Shown here piece by piece: positions 1 to 9,530 of a stretch of 64,000 bases of DNA (position 1 is its first letter; each line of letters begins with the position of its first letter). The stretch is from Chryseobacterium fluminis (GTDB lineage: Bacteria > Bacteroidota > Bacteroidia > Flavobacteriales > Weeksellaceae), in contig NZ_CP111121.1 of assembly GCF_026314945.1 (NCBI RefSeq), positions 1,364,001-1,428,000 of the forward strand. Reading direction: 5' to 3'. The position numbers and the translations under genes were made by a program. A model generated the notes under the pieces. The model searched no databases and had not been told where the DNA came from. It was given only the letters and a program-made list of their open reading frames with translations.

Positions 1-3000
1 CTAATAAAGTTTCTTTTTGGTCAACAATTAAATCTAAAAAACTAACTTTCTCTTTGATTTGAGTTCGTATTGCAAGTGTATTTAAAAACAGTCCTAATTG
101 ATTCTCTAAATCCGGATGTTCTCTTCCTGCTACAGGAGTACCCAAAATAATGTCATCCTGACCAGTATATCTATACAATAAAGTATTAATTCCAGACATT
201 AAAGTCATAAACAACGTCACGTCATTTTCCTTGGAAAAGCGGTTTACTTTTTCTGAAAATTCTTGACTAAAAGTATGTTTTACCACATCTCCATTGTATG
301 TTTGAACTAATGGACGGGTTTTACAACTTGGCAAATCTAAAACGGGGATCTGCCCTGAAAATTGATTCAGCCAATAGGTTTCAGATGCTCGATATTTTTC
401 ATGCTGCAACTCATCATTTATCCATAAAGCATAATCTTTATATTGAATTTTTAATTCAGGCTGCTCAATCGTCTTATCTTGTCTTAAGGCATTATATGTT
501 TTTGCAATTTCGTTTATAATTAACTCAATTGTCCAGCCATCTCCAATAATATGATGCATTGACAAGAAAAACACATATTCATCTTTTCTTAGCTTAATTA
601 AAAAAGCACGTATAAGCGGGGCATTTTCTAAATCAAAAATTTCTCTATTTCTTTCAGATAAATAATTTCTAACTCTTTCTTCCTGATTTTCTGTGGAGCT
701 ATAATCTTCCTGTACAATTTTAAAGTTTAACTGATTTTCCGGCAATATATATTGCTGAACTTCTCCTTCATTATTTGTTTTAAAATAAGTTTTTAAAATT
801 TCATGACGATTTATCAGTCTTTTAAATGCTTCTTCAAATTTATCGATATCAAGAGCTCCATTAAATTTCACTGCAGCAGGCATATTATAAGCCAATGAAC
901 CACCTTCAAGCTGGCTCAATATCCATAATCTATTTTGAGATGCCGTTAAAGGATAAGACTCTGCATCTGGAGCTTTTAAAATTGGCAAATAATTATTATC
1001 CTGTAATTGTGCTGCAATCTTTTCAATAGTGGCATTTGAAAAAAATGTCTTAAAAGATATTGTTTTCCCTAAGTTTTTATTTATTCTATTGATTATCTGC
1101 CCTACTATTAAACTGTGTCCACCTAATTCAAAAAAATCATCATGAATTCCAATTTTTTCAATATTTAAAACTTCCTCCCAGATTTTGACTAGGGTCTCCT
1201 CTGTTTTACTTCGTGGAGCAACATAGGTTTTTCTTATGAGATCAACGCCGGATAACTCTGGTAAAGATTTTTTATCAATTTTTCCATTGGGTGTCAGTGG
1301 TAATCTTTCCAATGAAACATAAAACCCCGGAATCATATGATCTGGTAATTTGCTTTGTAAAAAACTGCGTAAATCTGATTTATCTAGAATGCTACCTGCC
1401 ACTAAGTAGGCAACCAGTACCTTCTCATGATTATGCTCTTTAACTTCTACTACTGCCTGTTTTAAATCTTTAGCATATTGTAGAATTGTGTTTTCAATTT
1501 CTCCAAGTTCGATTCTAAAGCCACGCAATTTTACCTGTTGATCCATTCTCCCCTGAAACTCAATAGTTCCGTCTGACAACCAGCAGCCAAGATCTCCCGT
1601 ATCATACATCTGCTCCTGGTCTAGAAATGGATTTGCAATAAATTTTTCCCTGGTAAGTTCTGGTTTATCCCAATATCCTCTCGCCAAACCAGCCCCTGAA
1701 ACATATATTTTTCCGGACACTCCAATTGGTACAGGTTGTAGTCCTTCATCTAAAATATAAATCTTCGTATTAGCAATTGGCTTCCCGATCGGAATGATTG
1801 ATTTATTAAAATCATCCTTCATTACTTTATATATAGAAACGCATACCGTGCATTCCGTAGGACCATAGGCATTATAATAATCTATACCAAGTTCAGTAAT
1901 GCTTAAAGCCACAGAAGGATTCGCAGATTCTCCTGCTGTTATCACACATCTCAATCCTGAAACATCATCATTTGACAATAATCCTAAATAGCTTGGAGGA
2001 AAAGTAACAACTGTTGCCTGGAATGCTTTTAAAAAAGCTACAAACCGGTCTCTATCTTTAATTTCATCTTCTGAAGGAATCCCTAATGCAGCCCCACTGT
2101 TTAAAGCCATTAAAATCTCTGATATTGAGGCATCAAAAGACATGGAAGCAAACAGTACTACCTTATCTTCATCTGTAATTTCAAAGGCTCTAATCTGATC
2201 CACAAACATATTTATTGCACTGTGGTGCTCAATCATAACTCCTTTTGGCATTCCCGTGGAACCGGATGTATAAATTATATAAGCCAAATCTTTAGGAGAA
2301 ATAACCGTATTAATATTAGCTGCGTCATACTTGTCCCACACTAGCGAATGTGCAGATATTAGATCACAGTCATCAATATTTAGTGTATGGGTTCCATCAT
2401 TAATCAGTAATTTTAAACCACTATCTTTTATTAAGTAGTTAATTCTTTCAAGAGGATAGTTGGTATCAATTGGCAGATATACCCCACCTAATTTTAAAAT
2501 TGCCAGGAAAGAAATTATTCCCAAATCAGATTTAGGCAGATGAACACCAACAATATCTCCGGCATTTATTTTATATTGAGAAGAAATATAATTTGCAAAT
2601 CGATTAGCCTTTTGATTTAATTCTGAATAAGTTAATTCTGTTTCTCCAAATATAACTGAAATATTCTGAGGAGTTTTCTTTACCTGTTCTTCAAATAATG
2701 CAGCAATCGTTTTATCTTTGGGATAAACAGTTTCGGTAGCATTAAAATCTACCATTAGTTTATCTTCTTCCTCTTCTGTTAATAGAGAATATGAGGATAA
2801 ATCAGAGGTTATATATTTTTTTAAATTGATTATAAAATGAGTAAAATGCTGAGCCAGATAATCTATAATTTCTTTTTTTATAAAATATTCATCAAAAATA
2901 ATATGAATATCCATATCCATATTTTCATTGATTTTAAGATCAAATAAAATCCCGCTACCATTGATATCATTTTCAGAATTTACATTAATGCTAAAATTTG

Positions 3001-3427
3001 AAAAGCTATTTAAATCGATTACATTATCATTCTCATTAACATTATATTTATTAGAATGAGTTAAACTCTCTAGAATTTCCTCTTTAACTTTTTGAAGATA
3101 ATCCTTAAAAGGCATATTTAAGTCTACAGGAAGCGAAAGAAGCAGTGAATTGTACTGATCTAGACAATTTGAGGCAAGATAACCATCAAACTCACGTATC
3201 AACCTCTTTAATAGAAAAGAGTAAATAGCAGTTATAACCGTATATTGTGCTATTTGATTATCCGCTGTAATTTGATTAAAATAGGAGAGATCTTCTCTAT
3301 TAATTCTAATATGTGAAGTACATTCTTTTTTCTTTAGAAGTTTGATATTTTTATCTCTGTTTAATACCTTTTTTTTCCAATACTTTGAAGCCAAATGAAA
3401 ACTATCTAATTCTTCCTTTGCATTCAT
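1..3427 (-). CDS. Non-ribosomal peptide synthetase, 5' part (half C - A - T - C...), cut by window edge
   Basis: This is a modular peptide synthetase; 1142 codons are open here and the C-terminus lies beyond base 1. It starts at ATG 3427 (MNAKEELDSFHLASKYW). Residues about 10-240 resemble only the C-terminal half of a condensation domain, starting at the YW motif and lacking HHxxxDG. An adenylation domain follows (about 265-665) with YTSGSTGMPKG near residue 385, FDASISE, AYGPTE and YDTGDLG. A carrier domain has DDFFELGGHSL near 767. A second condensation domain has SQNRLWILSQ and an intact HHIIGDG near 960. Reading the A-domain pocket against GrsA gives D-A-S-T-I-A-A-V-C-K, close to the Phe code DAWTIAAICK, so an aromatic or hydrophobic substrate is inferred. 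Product and partner modules are not visible. Confidence 0.93.
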   Translation of the reverse strand, partial: MNAKEELDSFHLASKYWKKKVLNRDKNIKLLKKKECTSHIRINREDLSYFNQITADNQIAQYTVITAIYSFLLKRLIREFDGYLASNCLDQYNSLLLSLPVDLNMPFKDYLQKVKEEILESLTHSNKYNVNENDNVIDLNSFSNFSINVNSENDINGSGILFDLKINENMDMDIHIIFDEYFIKKEIIDYLAQHFTHFIINLKKYITSDLSSYSLLTEEEEDKLMVDFNATETVYPKDKTIAALFEEQVKKTPQNISVIFGETELTYSELNQKANRFANYISSQYKINAGDIVGVHLPKSDLGIISFLAILKLGGVYLPIDTNYPLERINYLIKDSGLKLLINDGTHTLNIDDCDLISAHSLVWDKYDAANINTVISPKDLAYIIYTSGSTGMPKGVMIEHHSAINMFVDQIRAFEITDEDKVVLFASMSFDASISEILMALNSGAALGIPSEDEIKDRDRFVAFLKAFQATVVTFPPSYLGLLSNDDVSGLRCVITAGESANPSVALSITELGIDYYNAYGPTECTVCVSIYKVMKDDFNKSIIPIGKPIANTKIYILDEGLQPVPIGVSGKIYVSGAGLARGYWDKPELTREKFIANPFLDQEQMYDTGDLGCWLSDGTIEFQGRMDQQVKLRGFRIELGEIENTILQYAKDLKQAVVEVKEHNHEKVLVAYLVAGSILDKSDLRSFLQSKLPDHMIPGFYVSLERLPLTPNGKIDKKSLPELSGVDLIRKTYVAPRSKTEETLVKIWEEVLNIEKIGIHDDFFELGGHSLIVGQIINRINKNLGKTISFKTFFSNATIEKIAAQLQDNNYLPILKAPDAESYPLTASQNRLWILSQLEGGSLAYNMPAAVKFNGALDIDKFEEAFKRLINRHEILKTYFKTNNEGEVQQYILPENQLNFKIVQEDYSSTENQEERVRNYLSERNREIFDLENAPLIRAFLIKLRKDEYVFFLSMHHIIGDGWTIELIINEIAKTYNALRQDKTIEQPELKIQYKDYALWINDELQHEKYRASETYWLNQFSGQIPVLDLPSCKTRPLVQTYNGDVVKHTFSQEFSEKVNRFSKENDVTLFMTLMSGINTLLYRYTGQDDIILGTPVAGREHPDLENQLGLFLNTLAIRTQIKEKVSFLDLIVDQKETLL

Positions 3428-4270
3428 AAATATATTTTTTTGTTTAAAGTAACCGATAGCTTAAGCCCTTTAGCCACTATGATACATTATAAAATAGATG
3501 AACTACTTACATGTCAGTGCTATTGGTTATACAATTAAAATTATCAGTTGATTATGTATACACCTTTTTGATAAACATTATTCGCAGTGGAACATTGTTT
3601 ATTTTTTATGTTCGGAAAATATCATTGGCTTTAAAGAAATCTTTTAAATTTTAATCTGATAAAAGATGTAGCTTCGTTGATGAGCAGGAAAGCTTTTAGA
3701 TTCTCTTTGCTGGGTTGCAGCATTGTATTTTTTTCGTATTGGAGTTTAATATGCATTGCATATAAACATATCTCTACATTCATATTCTCTTGTTTCACAT
3801 GGTTAGTTATTATTTAAAACTCTTTCATTTAGATCACAAAAAAATTTGCAAAACTTAAAAGACAAGTGGATTAAAATCCCAAAATTGAGATTTAATTCAG
3901 AGTTTTAAATGTTTTTTTATCACATCTTTTTCATAAATTAGTGATGTAGCTAAAGTAATAAAAAAAGTCAATTCATTTATAGTTTTATTGTGAACTATGC
4001 ATTAATTAATATAACAACCTGTATTACAGAATAAAAAAATTATGAAAAAGACTATTTACTCAGTACAAACAACTCTATTTCTAATGTTTTATATCTGTAT
4101 TTACTTATATAAATCATCAATAAAAGATTTAAACAAATAAATCACTCAATAGAAGAGTTTACATTAAACTAATAAATCTCAGGTAAATTTCCTTGTTTTT
4201 GAAGGCTCCCTTTTTAACAGTTACTAAATATAAACTATACTTGAAGTAATTCTATTTATCATCTTAACTG
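3428..4270. other. Intergenic region upstream of the NRPS
   Basis: About 840 bases, very AT-rich, probably holding the promoter of the NRPS on the minus strand. No convincing TAnnTTTG element at a usual distance was found. The only coding candidate is a 32-codon ORF at 4042-4140, listed separately. Confidence 0.5.
4042..4140 (+). CDS. Possible 32-residue single-pass membrane peptide
   Basis: ATG at 4042 opens a short reading frame beginning MKKTIYSVQ, followed by a hydrophobic stretch rich in Leu, Phe, Tyr and Ile and a basic tail ending DLNK. The MKK start plus one hydrophobic helix fits a small inner-membrane peptide. There is no clear promoter or ribosome site and no recognised family, and the AT-rich context makes a chance ORF quite possible. 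Confidence 0.22.
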   Translation: MKKTIYSVQTTLFLMFYICIYLYKSSIKDLNK

Positions 4271-4631
4271 TGAGAAACCGTAAATGTTGAAAGAGGAAAT
4301 TTCATTGAAAACGATCTCACTGGACAACTCATTTCTCTGCAGCCCGACGTACTCTGCAATCAGGCAATTTTACTCTTAAGTCATCCTTCCGTTGTGGATT
4401 ATCTTGTTTTCCGGTTTTATCATGGAAACAACAATACCAGCCTTGTATTCCTGAACTGAAATTCAAAAGGAGAAAAATAATGGCCGGGTTGTATTGGTAA
4501 AACAAAACAATATCGATTACCATAAAAACGGAACCCTGAAATCATTGAACAAAGTAACCATTGTAAGCAGGAAATTTCTCCACCTTTTTCTGTACGTCGA
4601 ACGGTGCATTATGATCAAATTTAAGGAATAA
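4271..4631 (+). pseudogene. Decayed paralogue of the 15.0-kb lipoprotein
   Basis: No intact gene is present, but two open stretches in different frames suggest a broken one. One frame is open from 4271 to about 4459 and contains FRFYHGNNNT. The second contains NNIDYHKNGTLKSLNK at about 4505-4550 and stops at 4629-4631. That second piece matches the C-terminus of the lipoprotein at 15040-15675, which reads RYDIEYHENGTLKSFEQK. A frameshift near 4460 would join the two. The N-terminal signal region is not visible. Assignment of the first piece to the same gene is weaker than that of the second. Confidence 0.38.
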
Positions 4632-4694
4632 CAAAAATTGTCACACTTATTGCTAATATCAGATTAAGTTAAACCAAACAAAAACACCATTTTT

Positions 4695-4916
4695 ATGCAA
4701 TTTATTGATTTCAAAAAAGAACATTTTATTCATGACGAAGAAAACGACGGTTACTTTATCGAGATTCCGAAAGAAGAAGTAGACTTCGGAAACCTTAAGG
4801 TACAGAAAAAAAATGAAGATGAATCTCACACACCGGCGGAGTATGAACTTATTGATGAGCCTACACTGATCACCATCAGGATGAAAACACCTACCGATAT
4901 CCGGGTGAATTTTTAA
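4695..4916 (+). CDS. Small acidic hypothetical protein (73 aa)
   Basis: ATG at 4695 gives a 73-residue soluble, charged protein (MQFIDFKKEHFIHDEENDGYF...). Amino-acid usage looks like a real globular domain, with alternating charged and hydrophobic residues and no membrane segment. No family was recognised. It stands alone, separated from the convergent SDR at 5099 by about 180 bases. Confidence 0.55.
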   Translation: MQFIDFKKEHFIHDEENDGYFIEIPKEEVDFGNLKVQKKNEDESHTPAEYELIDEPTLITIRMKTPTDIRVNF

Positions 4917-5098
4917 AAATATATCTCAATCCGTAAATTGAGTGGTAAAGGCTCAAAATGGTACAAAAACTCTTTAATTTACAGATTAGCGAGACATTAT
5001 CTTATAAAAAAAAGCATTGATTTGACCCATTGTCTTATCAATGCTTTCTATTCTATAACAAAAAGCAGCTGCTGATCTGCTACGAAATATTGGACAGA

Positions 5099-5872
5099 TT
5101 ACACCGTAGGCGAGGCCCCGCCATCCACAGAAATATTGGTTCCTGTAATGTACCGGGCTTCGGAAGAGGCAAGAAATGCCACGATGTTGGCCACTTCTTC
5201 AGGTTCCGCCATCCTTCCTACCGGCACGCCGACCGTATCGATGATATTCTGAAAAGAATCTTCAAAACTGGCCCCGGACTGCTGAGCGATGTTCTCAATA
5301 AACTCATGCATGAGCGGTGTTTTGACAACACCCGGCGAAACCGTATTCACCCTGATCCCTTTGGGTCCTAATTCATTCGCCAATGCTTTGCTGTACGCAT
5401 TCAAAGCAGCTTTTGCCGACGAATAAGACATCGTCATCTCCCAGATAGGCTGTTTTGCAGCTCCGGTGGATATATTGATAATAGTGCCCTCTTTCTGTTC
5501 AAGCATCGCAGGAAGTAACGCTTTATTGATGCGAACGACAGACCTGAAATTAAGTTCCCAGTCTCTGAACCAGTCCTCATCTTCCAATGTGCTGAAACCA
5601 CCGCCGGGACTTGAATTTGCACCGGCATTGTTTACGATGATGTCTATCTTACCGTACTTTTCCATAATTTCCCTGGCAATGCAGCCTGCACTGTCTGCCT
5701 GTGTATGGTCAGCAGCAATAAAATGATGGCTGCCGGCAGTGTCTTTTGCTTCTGTGCGGGCAGTGATTACCACCAGTGCTCCGTTTGCGCTGAGTTTATC
5801 GGCAATGGCTTTTCCTATTCCTTTCGTACCTCCGGTTACGAGGGCAACTTTTCCTTTGAGAGAATCAAACAT
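5099..5872 (-). CDS. SDR family NAD(P)-dependent oxidoreductase (257 aa)
   Basis: A classical short-chain dehydrogenase/reductase. The Rossmann motif TGGTKGIG is at residues 13-20, NNAG at 81-84, a catalytic Ser near 135 (INIS), and YxxxK at 150-154 (YSSAK). The C-terminus has the usual GTNISVDGG. Length is normal for the family. The substrate cannot be told from sequence. It is transcribed divergently from an HxlR regulator (5990-6319), and a good Bacteroidetes promoter lies between them at 5899-5929. HxlR regulators commonly control a neighbouring oxidoreductase in response to electrophiles, so a detoxification role is inferred. Confidence 0.92.
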   Translation of the reverse strand: MFDSLKGKVALVTGGTKGIGKAIADKLSANGALVVITARTEAKDTAGSHHFIAADHTQADSAGCIAREIMEKYGKIDIIVNNAGANSSPGGGFSTLEDEDWFRDWELNFRSVVRINKALLPAMLEQKEGTIINISTGAAKQPIWEMTMSYSSAKAALNAYSKALANELGPKGIRVNTVSPGVVKTPLMHEFIENIAQQSGASFEDSFQNIIDTVGVPVGRMAEPEEVANIVAFLASSEARYITGTNISVDGGASPTV

Positions 5873-5898
5873 GATAAATTAAATTTTAAATTAGGTTG

Positions 5899-5929
5899 CA
5901 AATCTATTTCCATTACTTTACTTTTGCAA
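5899..5929 (-). promoter_or_regulatory. Promoter for the SDR gene (-33 TTG / -7 TAGATTTG)
   Basis: On the minus strand TAGATTTG (5906-5899) matches the Bacteroidetes -7 consensus TAnnTTTG exactly. A TTG lies 20 bases upstream (5929-5927). The element sits 27 bases before the SDR start codon, inside the divergent SDR/HxlR intergenic region. Confidence 0.65.
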
Positions 5930-5989
5930 GTAGTTACACCAATGTATACTAATAACCTCAATGTAACTTTTACTGCTTATCAGACCGTT

Positions 5990-6319
5990 ATGAACAAAGA
6001 AAAAATTGAAAAATCTGAAAATAAATGTGAGCTTCAGAAAATATTGGACATTATTGGAGGAAAATGGTCGATGTCTATTATTTATGCCCTGCTTTCCGGA
6101 AAGAAACGCTTTAAGGAACTGGAAAGGATGATCCCGGGAATCAGTACGAGAATGCTCGTAAAGGAGCTGAAGAATATGGAGGAAAATGGGATTGTCATTC
6201 GCAAAGCTTTTGCAACGGTTCCCCCGACTGTTGAATATTCATTAACCGTTAAGGGCAGCAAATTGGAAACCAGCATCAATGAACTTTACAAATGGGGGCT
6301 GGAATATGTGAAGGACTGA
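5990..6319 (+). CDS. HxlR-family winged-helix transcriptional regulator (109 aa)
   Basis: The protein has the HxlR hallmark: CELQKILDIIGGKWSMSIIYAL, then RFKELERMIPGISTRMLVKELKNMEENGI, then a PPTVEYSLTVKGSKL wing. The start is taken at ATG 5990 because this gives the usual family length of about 105-110 residues. A longer frame to 5705 would overlap the SDR gene, and another in-frame ATG exists at 5942. A conserved N-terminal Cys (CELQ) is where such regulators often sense reactive carbonyls or thiol stress. It is divergent to the SDR at 5099-5872 and probably represses it and itself. Confidence 0.9.
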   Translation: MNKEKIEKSENKCELQKILDIIGGKWSMSIIYALLSGKKRFKELERMIPGISTRMLVKELKNMEENGIVIRKAFATVPPTVEYSLTVKGSKLETSINELYKWGLEYVKD

Positions 6320-6535
6320 AAGTATGTTGATAGTATTCTTTGAGCTACCATAGACCTGTGTAAAATCCGGACGGTCTGTTAAAGATATCTGGTACCAGAT
6401 CTCAGTAGATCTTAAACATCTGCACCGAAGATATGGTTTACACCCTGAACCGTACACGTAAGTAAATTGAACCATAGAAGAAAGTGAATTGATTGATAAA
6501 TGGAGATCTTTGTCCTATAACATTAAATCAGTCAA

Positions 6536-7507
6536 ATGTCAGAAATTACAAAAATTCAGTTGGGCCAGAACGGCCCTATGGTATCAAAGCTGGGTCTTGG
6601 ATGCATGCGCATGTCTTCGATTTGGGGCGGACCTGCTCCTGACGAAGCGGAAAGCATAGCAACCATTCATCAGGCTCTGGACAGCGGGATCAACTTCCTG
6701 AATACCGGAGATTTTTACGGTGCAGGCCATAATGAGATGCTCATCGGAAAAGCCATTAAGGGAAGACGGGATGAGGCTTTTATCAGTGTGAAATTCGGAG
6801 CCATCTTTCACAATGGCCAATGGATAGGGCTTGATCTCCGTCCGGTAGCCATTAAGAATTTCGTCAACTACTCGCTGACCCGCCTTGGAATCGAGACCAT
6901 CGACCTCTACCAGCCGAGCAGAATAGATGACAGTGTTCCGGTAGAGGATATCATAGGAACGATCGCCGGCCTGGTAGAGGAAGGTAAAGTGCGCCATATC
7001 GGAGTTTCTGAAATCACTTCTGATCAGCTTCGTACGGCCAACAGCGTCTATCCTATCAGTGCATTGGAGTTCGGCTACTCTTTGGCAGACCGTCAGATCG
7101 AAGATGACCTGTTACCTGTGGCTAAAGAATTGGGGATCAGCGTCGTGGCTTTTGCCAATACTGCTGAAGGTCTTCTGTCAGGAGATCTGCAGGCGCCCGT
7201 ATCTGCAAATGATTACAGAAACCACTTCTCCCGCTTTCAGGGCGAAAACCTTATCCATAATCTAGAAAAAGTGGAGGTGCTGAAACAGATAGCCCGTAAA
7301 AAGGACTGCACCCCTACACAGCTTGCCATCGCATGGGTAAAAGAACAGGGCCGAAACATCATGCCATTGGTAAGTATGAGCCGCAGATCAAGACTGCCTG
7401 AAAACATCGCTGCAATGGATATTGTATTTACAGGAGATGAGATGAACATTTTAAACGCTACATTTGCAAAAGGTGCCATCCACGGCAGCACTTATTTACA
7501 AAGATAA
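6536..7507 (+). CDS. Aldo/keto reductase (323 aa)
   Basis: An AKR-superfamily TIM-barrel oxidoreductase. The sequence runs LGLGCMRMS, then GINFLNTGDFYGAGHNE, KGRRDEAFISVKFG, IDLYQPSRID, VRHIGVSEI and a C-terminal NADPH-binding segment. The usual catalytic Asp of the DTAxxYG motif is replaced by Asn (LNTGDFYG), and the usual His in the LYQLHR motif is replaced by Ser (LYQPSR). Tyr and Lys are kept. A subfamily with such changes is known to me, so this need not mean loss of activity. It ends 1 base before the AraC regulator gene, indicating co-transcription. Confidence 0.9.
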   Translation: MSEITKIQLGQNGPMVSKLGLGCMRMSSIWGGPAPDEAESIATIHQALDSGINFLNTGDFYGAGHNEMLIGKAIKGRRDEAFISVKFGAIFHNGQWIGLDLRPVAIKNFVNYSLTRLGIETIDLYQPSRIDDSVPVEDIIGTIAGLVEEGKVRHIGVSEITSDQLRTANSVYPISALEFGYSLADRQIEDDLLPVAKELGISVVAFANTAEGLLSGDLQAPVSANDYRNHFSRFQGENLIHNLEKVEVLKQIARKKDCTPTQLAIAWVKEQGRNIMPLVSMSRRSRLPENIAAMDIVFTGDEMNILNATFAKGAIHGSTYLQR

Positions 7508-7508
7508 A

Positions 7509-8318
7509 ATGGAAAGTCCAGCAGAAATTCTTCCCGGCGTTATATTTTACTCTTACCTTTCATCAGAAAGGAAGGAAAAATCATGCATCTGGAACCATCA
7601 TACCCTGGTCATGCAGGTTTCCGGTCAGATGGTTGTAGAAACCTCGGAGCAGAATATAAGCATCTCTGCCGGCGAAGTATTGCTGATCCATAAAAATCAG
7701 CTTGGCACCCTTACCAAAACCCCTGAACCCGGCGGATATTATGAAACGATCGTCATCTCTCTGCAAGAGAATCTTATGCGCAAGATCGCTCTGGAAGAAA
7801 AGATCGAGGCCAATACAAAATATACCGAATCTTCAAACCGCATTCTACCGGATAACGAGTTTCTGAAAGGGTACTTTCAATCTATTGTTCCCTATGCCCG
7901 AAGCTCTGGTGCTGAAATGACCGATGAGATGGGACTTCTGAAAGTAAAGGAAGGCATTAAATTAATGTTGCTTGCCGTTCCCGAACTCCGGAATTTTCTG
8001 TTCGATTTTTCAGAGCCTTATAAAATAGATCTCGAAAGATTTATGCTCAGCAATTACCAGTTCAATGTTCCGGTAGAAAAATTCGCCCAGTTAACCGGAA
8101 GAAGCCTTTCAGGGTTTAAAAGGGATTTTCAGAAAACCTTTGGGATGCCGCCGCGCAAATGGCTGCAGGACAAAAGACTGAATGAGGCAAAGCATCTTAT
8201 GGAAACTAAAAAGATGAAACCATCTTCTATCTACCTCGACCTGGGTTTTGAAAACCTGTCCCATTTCTCCTATGCGTTCAAGAAGAAATTCGGGAAAGCA
8301 CCGACTTTAGGTTTTTAA
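7509..8318 (+). CDS. AraC-family transcriptional regulator (269 aa)
   Basis: The N-terminal ~170 residues form a cupin-like sensor (VMQVSGQMVVETSEQNISISAGEVLLIHKNQ). The C-terminal ~100 residues carry the two AraC helix-turn-helix motifs (VEKFAQLTGRSLSGFKRDFQKTFG and SSIYLDLGFENLSHFSYAFKKKFG). The start is ATG 7509, directly after the aldo/keto reductase stop codon. The two genes form an operon ending in the terminator at 8341-8380. It probably controls this operon. The effector is unknown. Confidence 0.92.
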   Translation: MESPAEILPGVIFYSYLSSERKEKSCIWNHHTLVMQVSGQMVVETSEQNISISAGEVLLIHKNQLGTLTKTPEPGGYYETIVISLQENLMRKIALEEKIEANTKYTESSNRILPDNEFLKGYFQSIVPYARSSGAEMTDEMGLLKVKEGIKLMLLAVPELRNFLFDFSEPYKIDLERFMLSNYQFNVPVEKFAQLTGRSLSGFKRDFQKTFGMPPRKWLQDKRLNEAKHLMETKKMKPSSIYLDLGFENLSHFSYAFKKKFGKAPTLGF

Positions 8319-8340
8319 TAATCAATTACATATAAACAGA

Positions 8341-8380
8341 ACAGCCCTGAGAATTTAAATGATTGCTCAGGGCTGTTTTT
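8341..8380 (+). terminator. Rho-independent terminator after the AKR-AraC operon
   Basis: A perfect 11-bp stem (ACAGCCCTGAG 8341-8351 with CTCAGGGCTGT 8366-8376), a 14-base loop, and a run of T directly after it. Confidence 0.9.
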
Positions 8381-8602
8381 AAGGCAGGTAAGTATGATTT
8401 TTAAATCTTATTTTCTTCAATTGTTCTTACCCGATGATCTTTCTGAATATATACGGTCGATCAGGTTTATGGAGAAAAGCATTTTTCCAGGTCCTCTTAG
8501 AAAGCCGGCAATAGCCCGAAATAACTTTTGTCACTCCCGTACCTTCGAAAAATCATTGCATACAGAGCGGTCTTATCAATTGATTCCGGTCTATAGCGTT
8601 GG

Positions 8603-9514
8603 TTAGCTAAATGACTGCCTGAATTCCAATGGGGTCTGGCTGGTCTTACTTTTAAACAACCGGGTGAAGGACTGCGGATACTCAAATCCCAGCTGATAGG
8701 CAATTTCAGAAACGGACAGATCAGTCGTGGACAATATTTCTTTGGCGGCTTCAATGAACCTGTTGTGGATGTGCTGCTGTGTATTGAGCCCTGTCAAAGA
8801 GCGCAGCATATCACTCAGGTAACTTGCGGAAACATTTAAGTGGTCGGCCAGGTTCTGGACCGTTGGCATTCCGTTCTGCAATTCTTCATCATTCTTAAAA
8901 TAAAAGTCCAGCACTTCTTCAAACTTCTCGATCAGATGGTCATTGACCGCTTTAAACGTAATAAATTGTCGTTTATAATACCGGCTGCTGTAATTCAGAA
9001 GAAGCTCGATCTGCGAGATCACAACATCGTGGCTGAAGTCATCTGTTCTGCTTTTAAGCTCCTCATCAATAATCTTAAATACAGAAAACAGAGTCTCTTT
9101 CTCTTTTTCTGATACCTGCAGCGCTTCGTCCGTGGAATAGGAAAAAAATCCGTATTGCCTGATCTTCTTTGCCAGCGGATAGGAAAGGAGAAAATCAGGA
9201 TGAAGCAGGATAAGGATGCCTTTGCTTTTATGATTCTTAGGCTTTTCAAAAAGCTGTCCCGGAGCCGTAAATACCAGACCGCCTTCACCAAAATCATAAT
9301 GATGCTGTCCATATTTGGCACTTCCGATCGTATCTTTATAGGCGATTTTGTAAAAATCCAATACCAGATGATCCGATAGCGCTTCCGCAGGAATCGTCAT
9401 ATCTTCCAGATGAACCAAACTGACCAGGGGATGTTCTGGCTTAGGTAATCCGAACATTTTGTGAAATTCAGATAATGACAGAAATTTATGGGGATGATGT
9501 TGGGTGCTTTTCAT
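8603..9514 (-). CDS. AraC-family transcriptional regulator (303 aa)
   Basis: An N-terminal sensor of about 190 residues is followed by an AraC DNA-binding domain: MPTVQNLADHLNVSASYLSDMLRSLTG and then LSVSEIAYQLGFEYPQSFTRLFKSKTSQTP. Length is normal. It starts 67 bases after the SDR gene (9582-10319) on the same strand, but a 12-bp-stem hairpin (9531-9558) lies between them, so it may have its own promoter. It probably regulates the adjoining NmrA/SDR pair. Confidence 0.9.
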   Translation of the reverse strand: MKSTQHHPHKFLSLSEFHKMFGLPKPEHPLVSLVHLEDMTIPAEALSDHLVLDFYKIAYKDTIGSAKYGQHHYDFGEGGLVFTAPGQLFEKPKNHKSKGILILLHPDFLLSYPLAKKIRQYGFFSYSTDEALQVSEKEKETLFSVFKIIDEELKSRTDDFSHDVVISQIELLLNYSSRYYKRQFITFKAVNDHLIEKFEEVLDFYFKNDEELQNGMPTVQNLADHLNVSASYLSDMLRSLTGLNTQQHIHNRFIEAAKEILSTTDLSVSEIAYQLGFEYPQSFTRLFKSKTSQTPLEFRQSFS

Positions 9515-9530
9515 TTTAAATCTTAATAGT

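Noticed and set aside
4329-4523. 64-codon minus-strand frame
   Set aside because: It is antisense to the better-supported decayed lipoprotein paralogue.
5705-5989. N-terminal extension of the HxlR gene
   Set aside because: It would overlap the divergent SDR gene and its promoter, and exceeds the family length.
6242-6475. 77-codon minus-strand frame after HxlR
   Set aside because: It overlaps the 3' end of the HxlR gene in antisense and has no motif or composition of a real protein.
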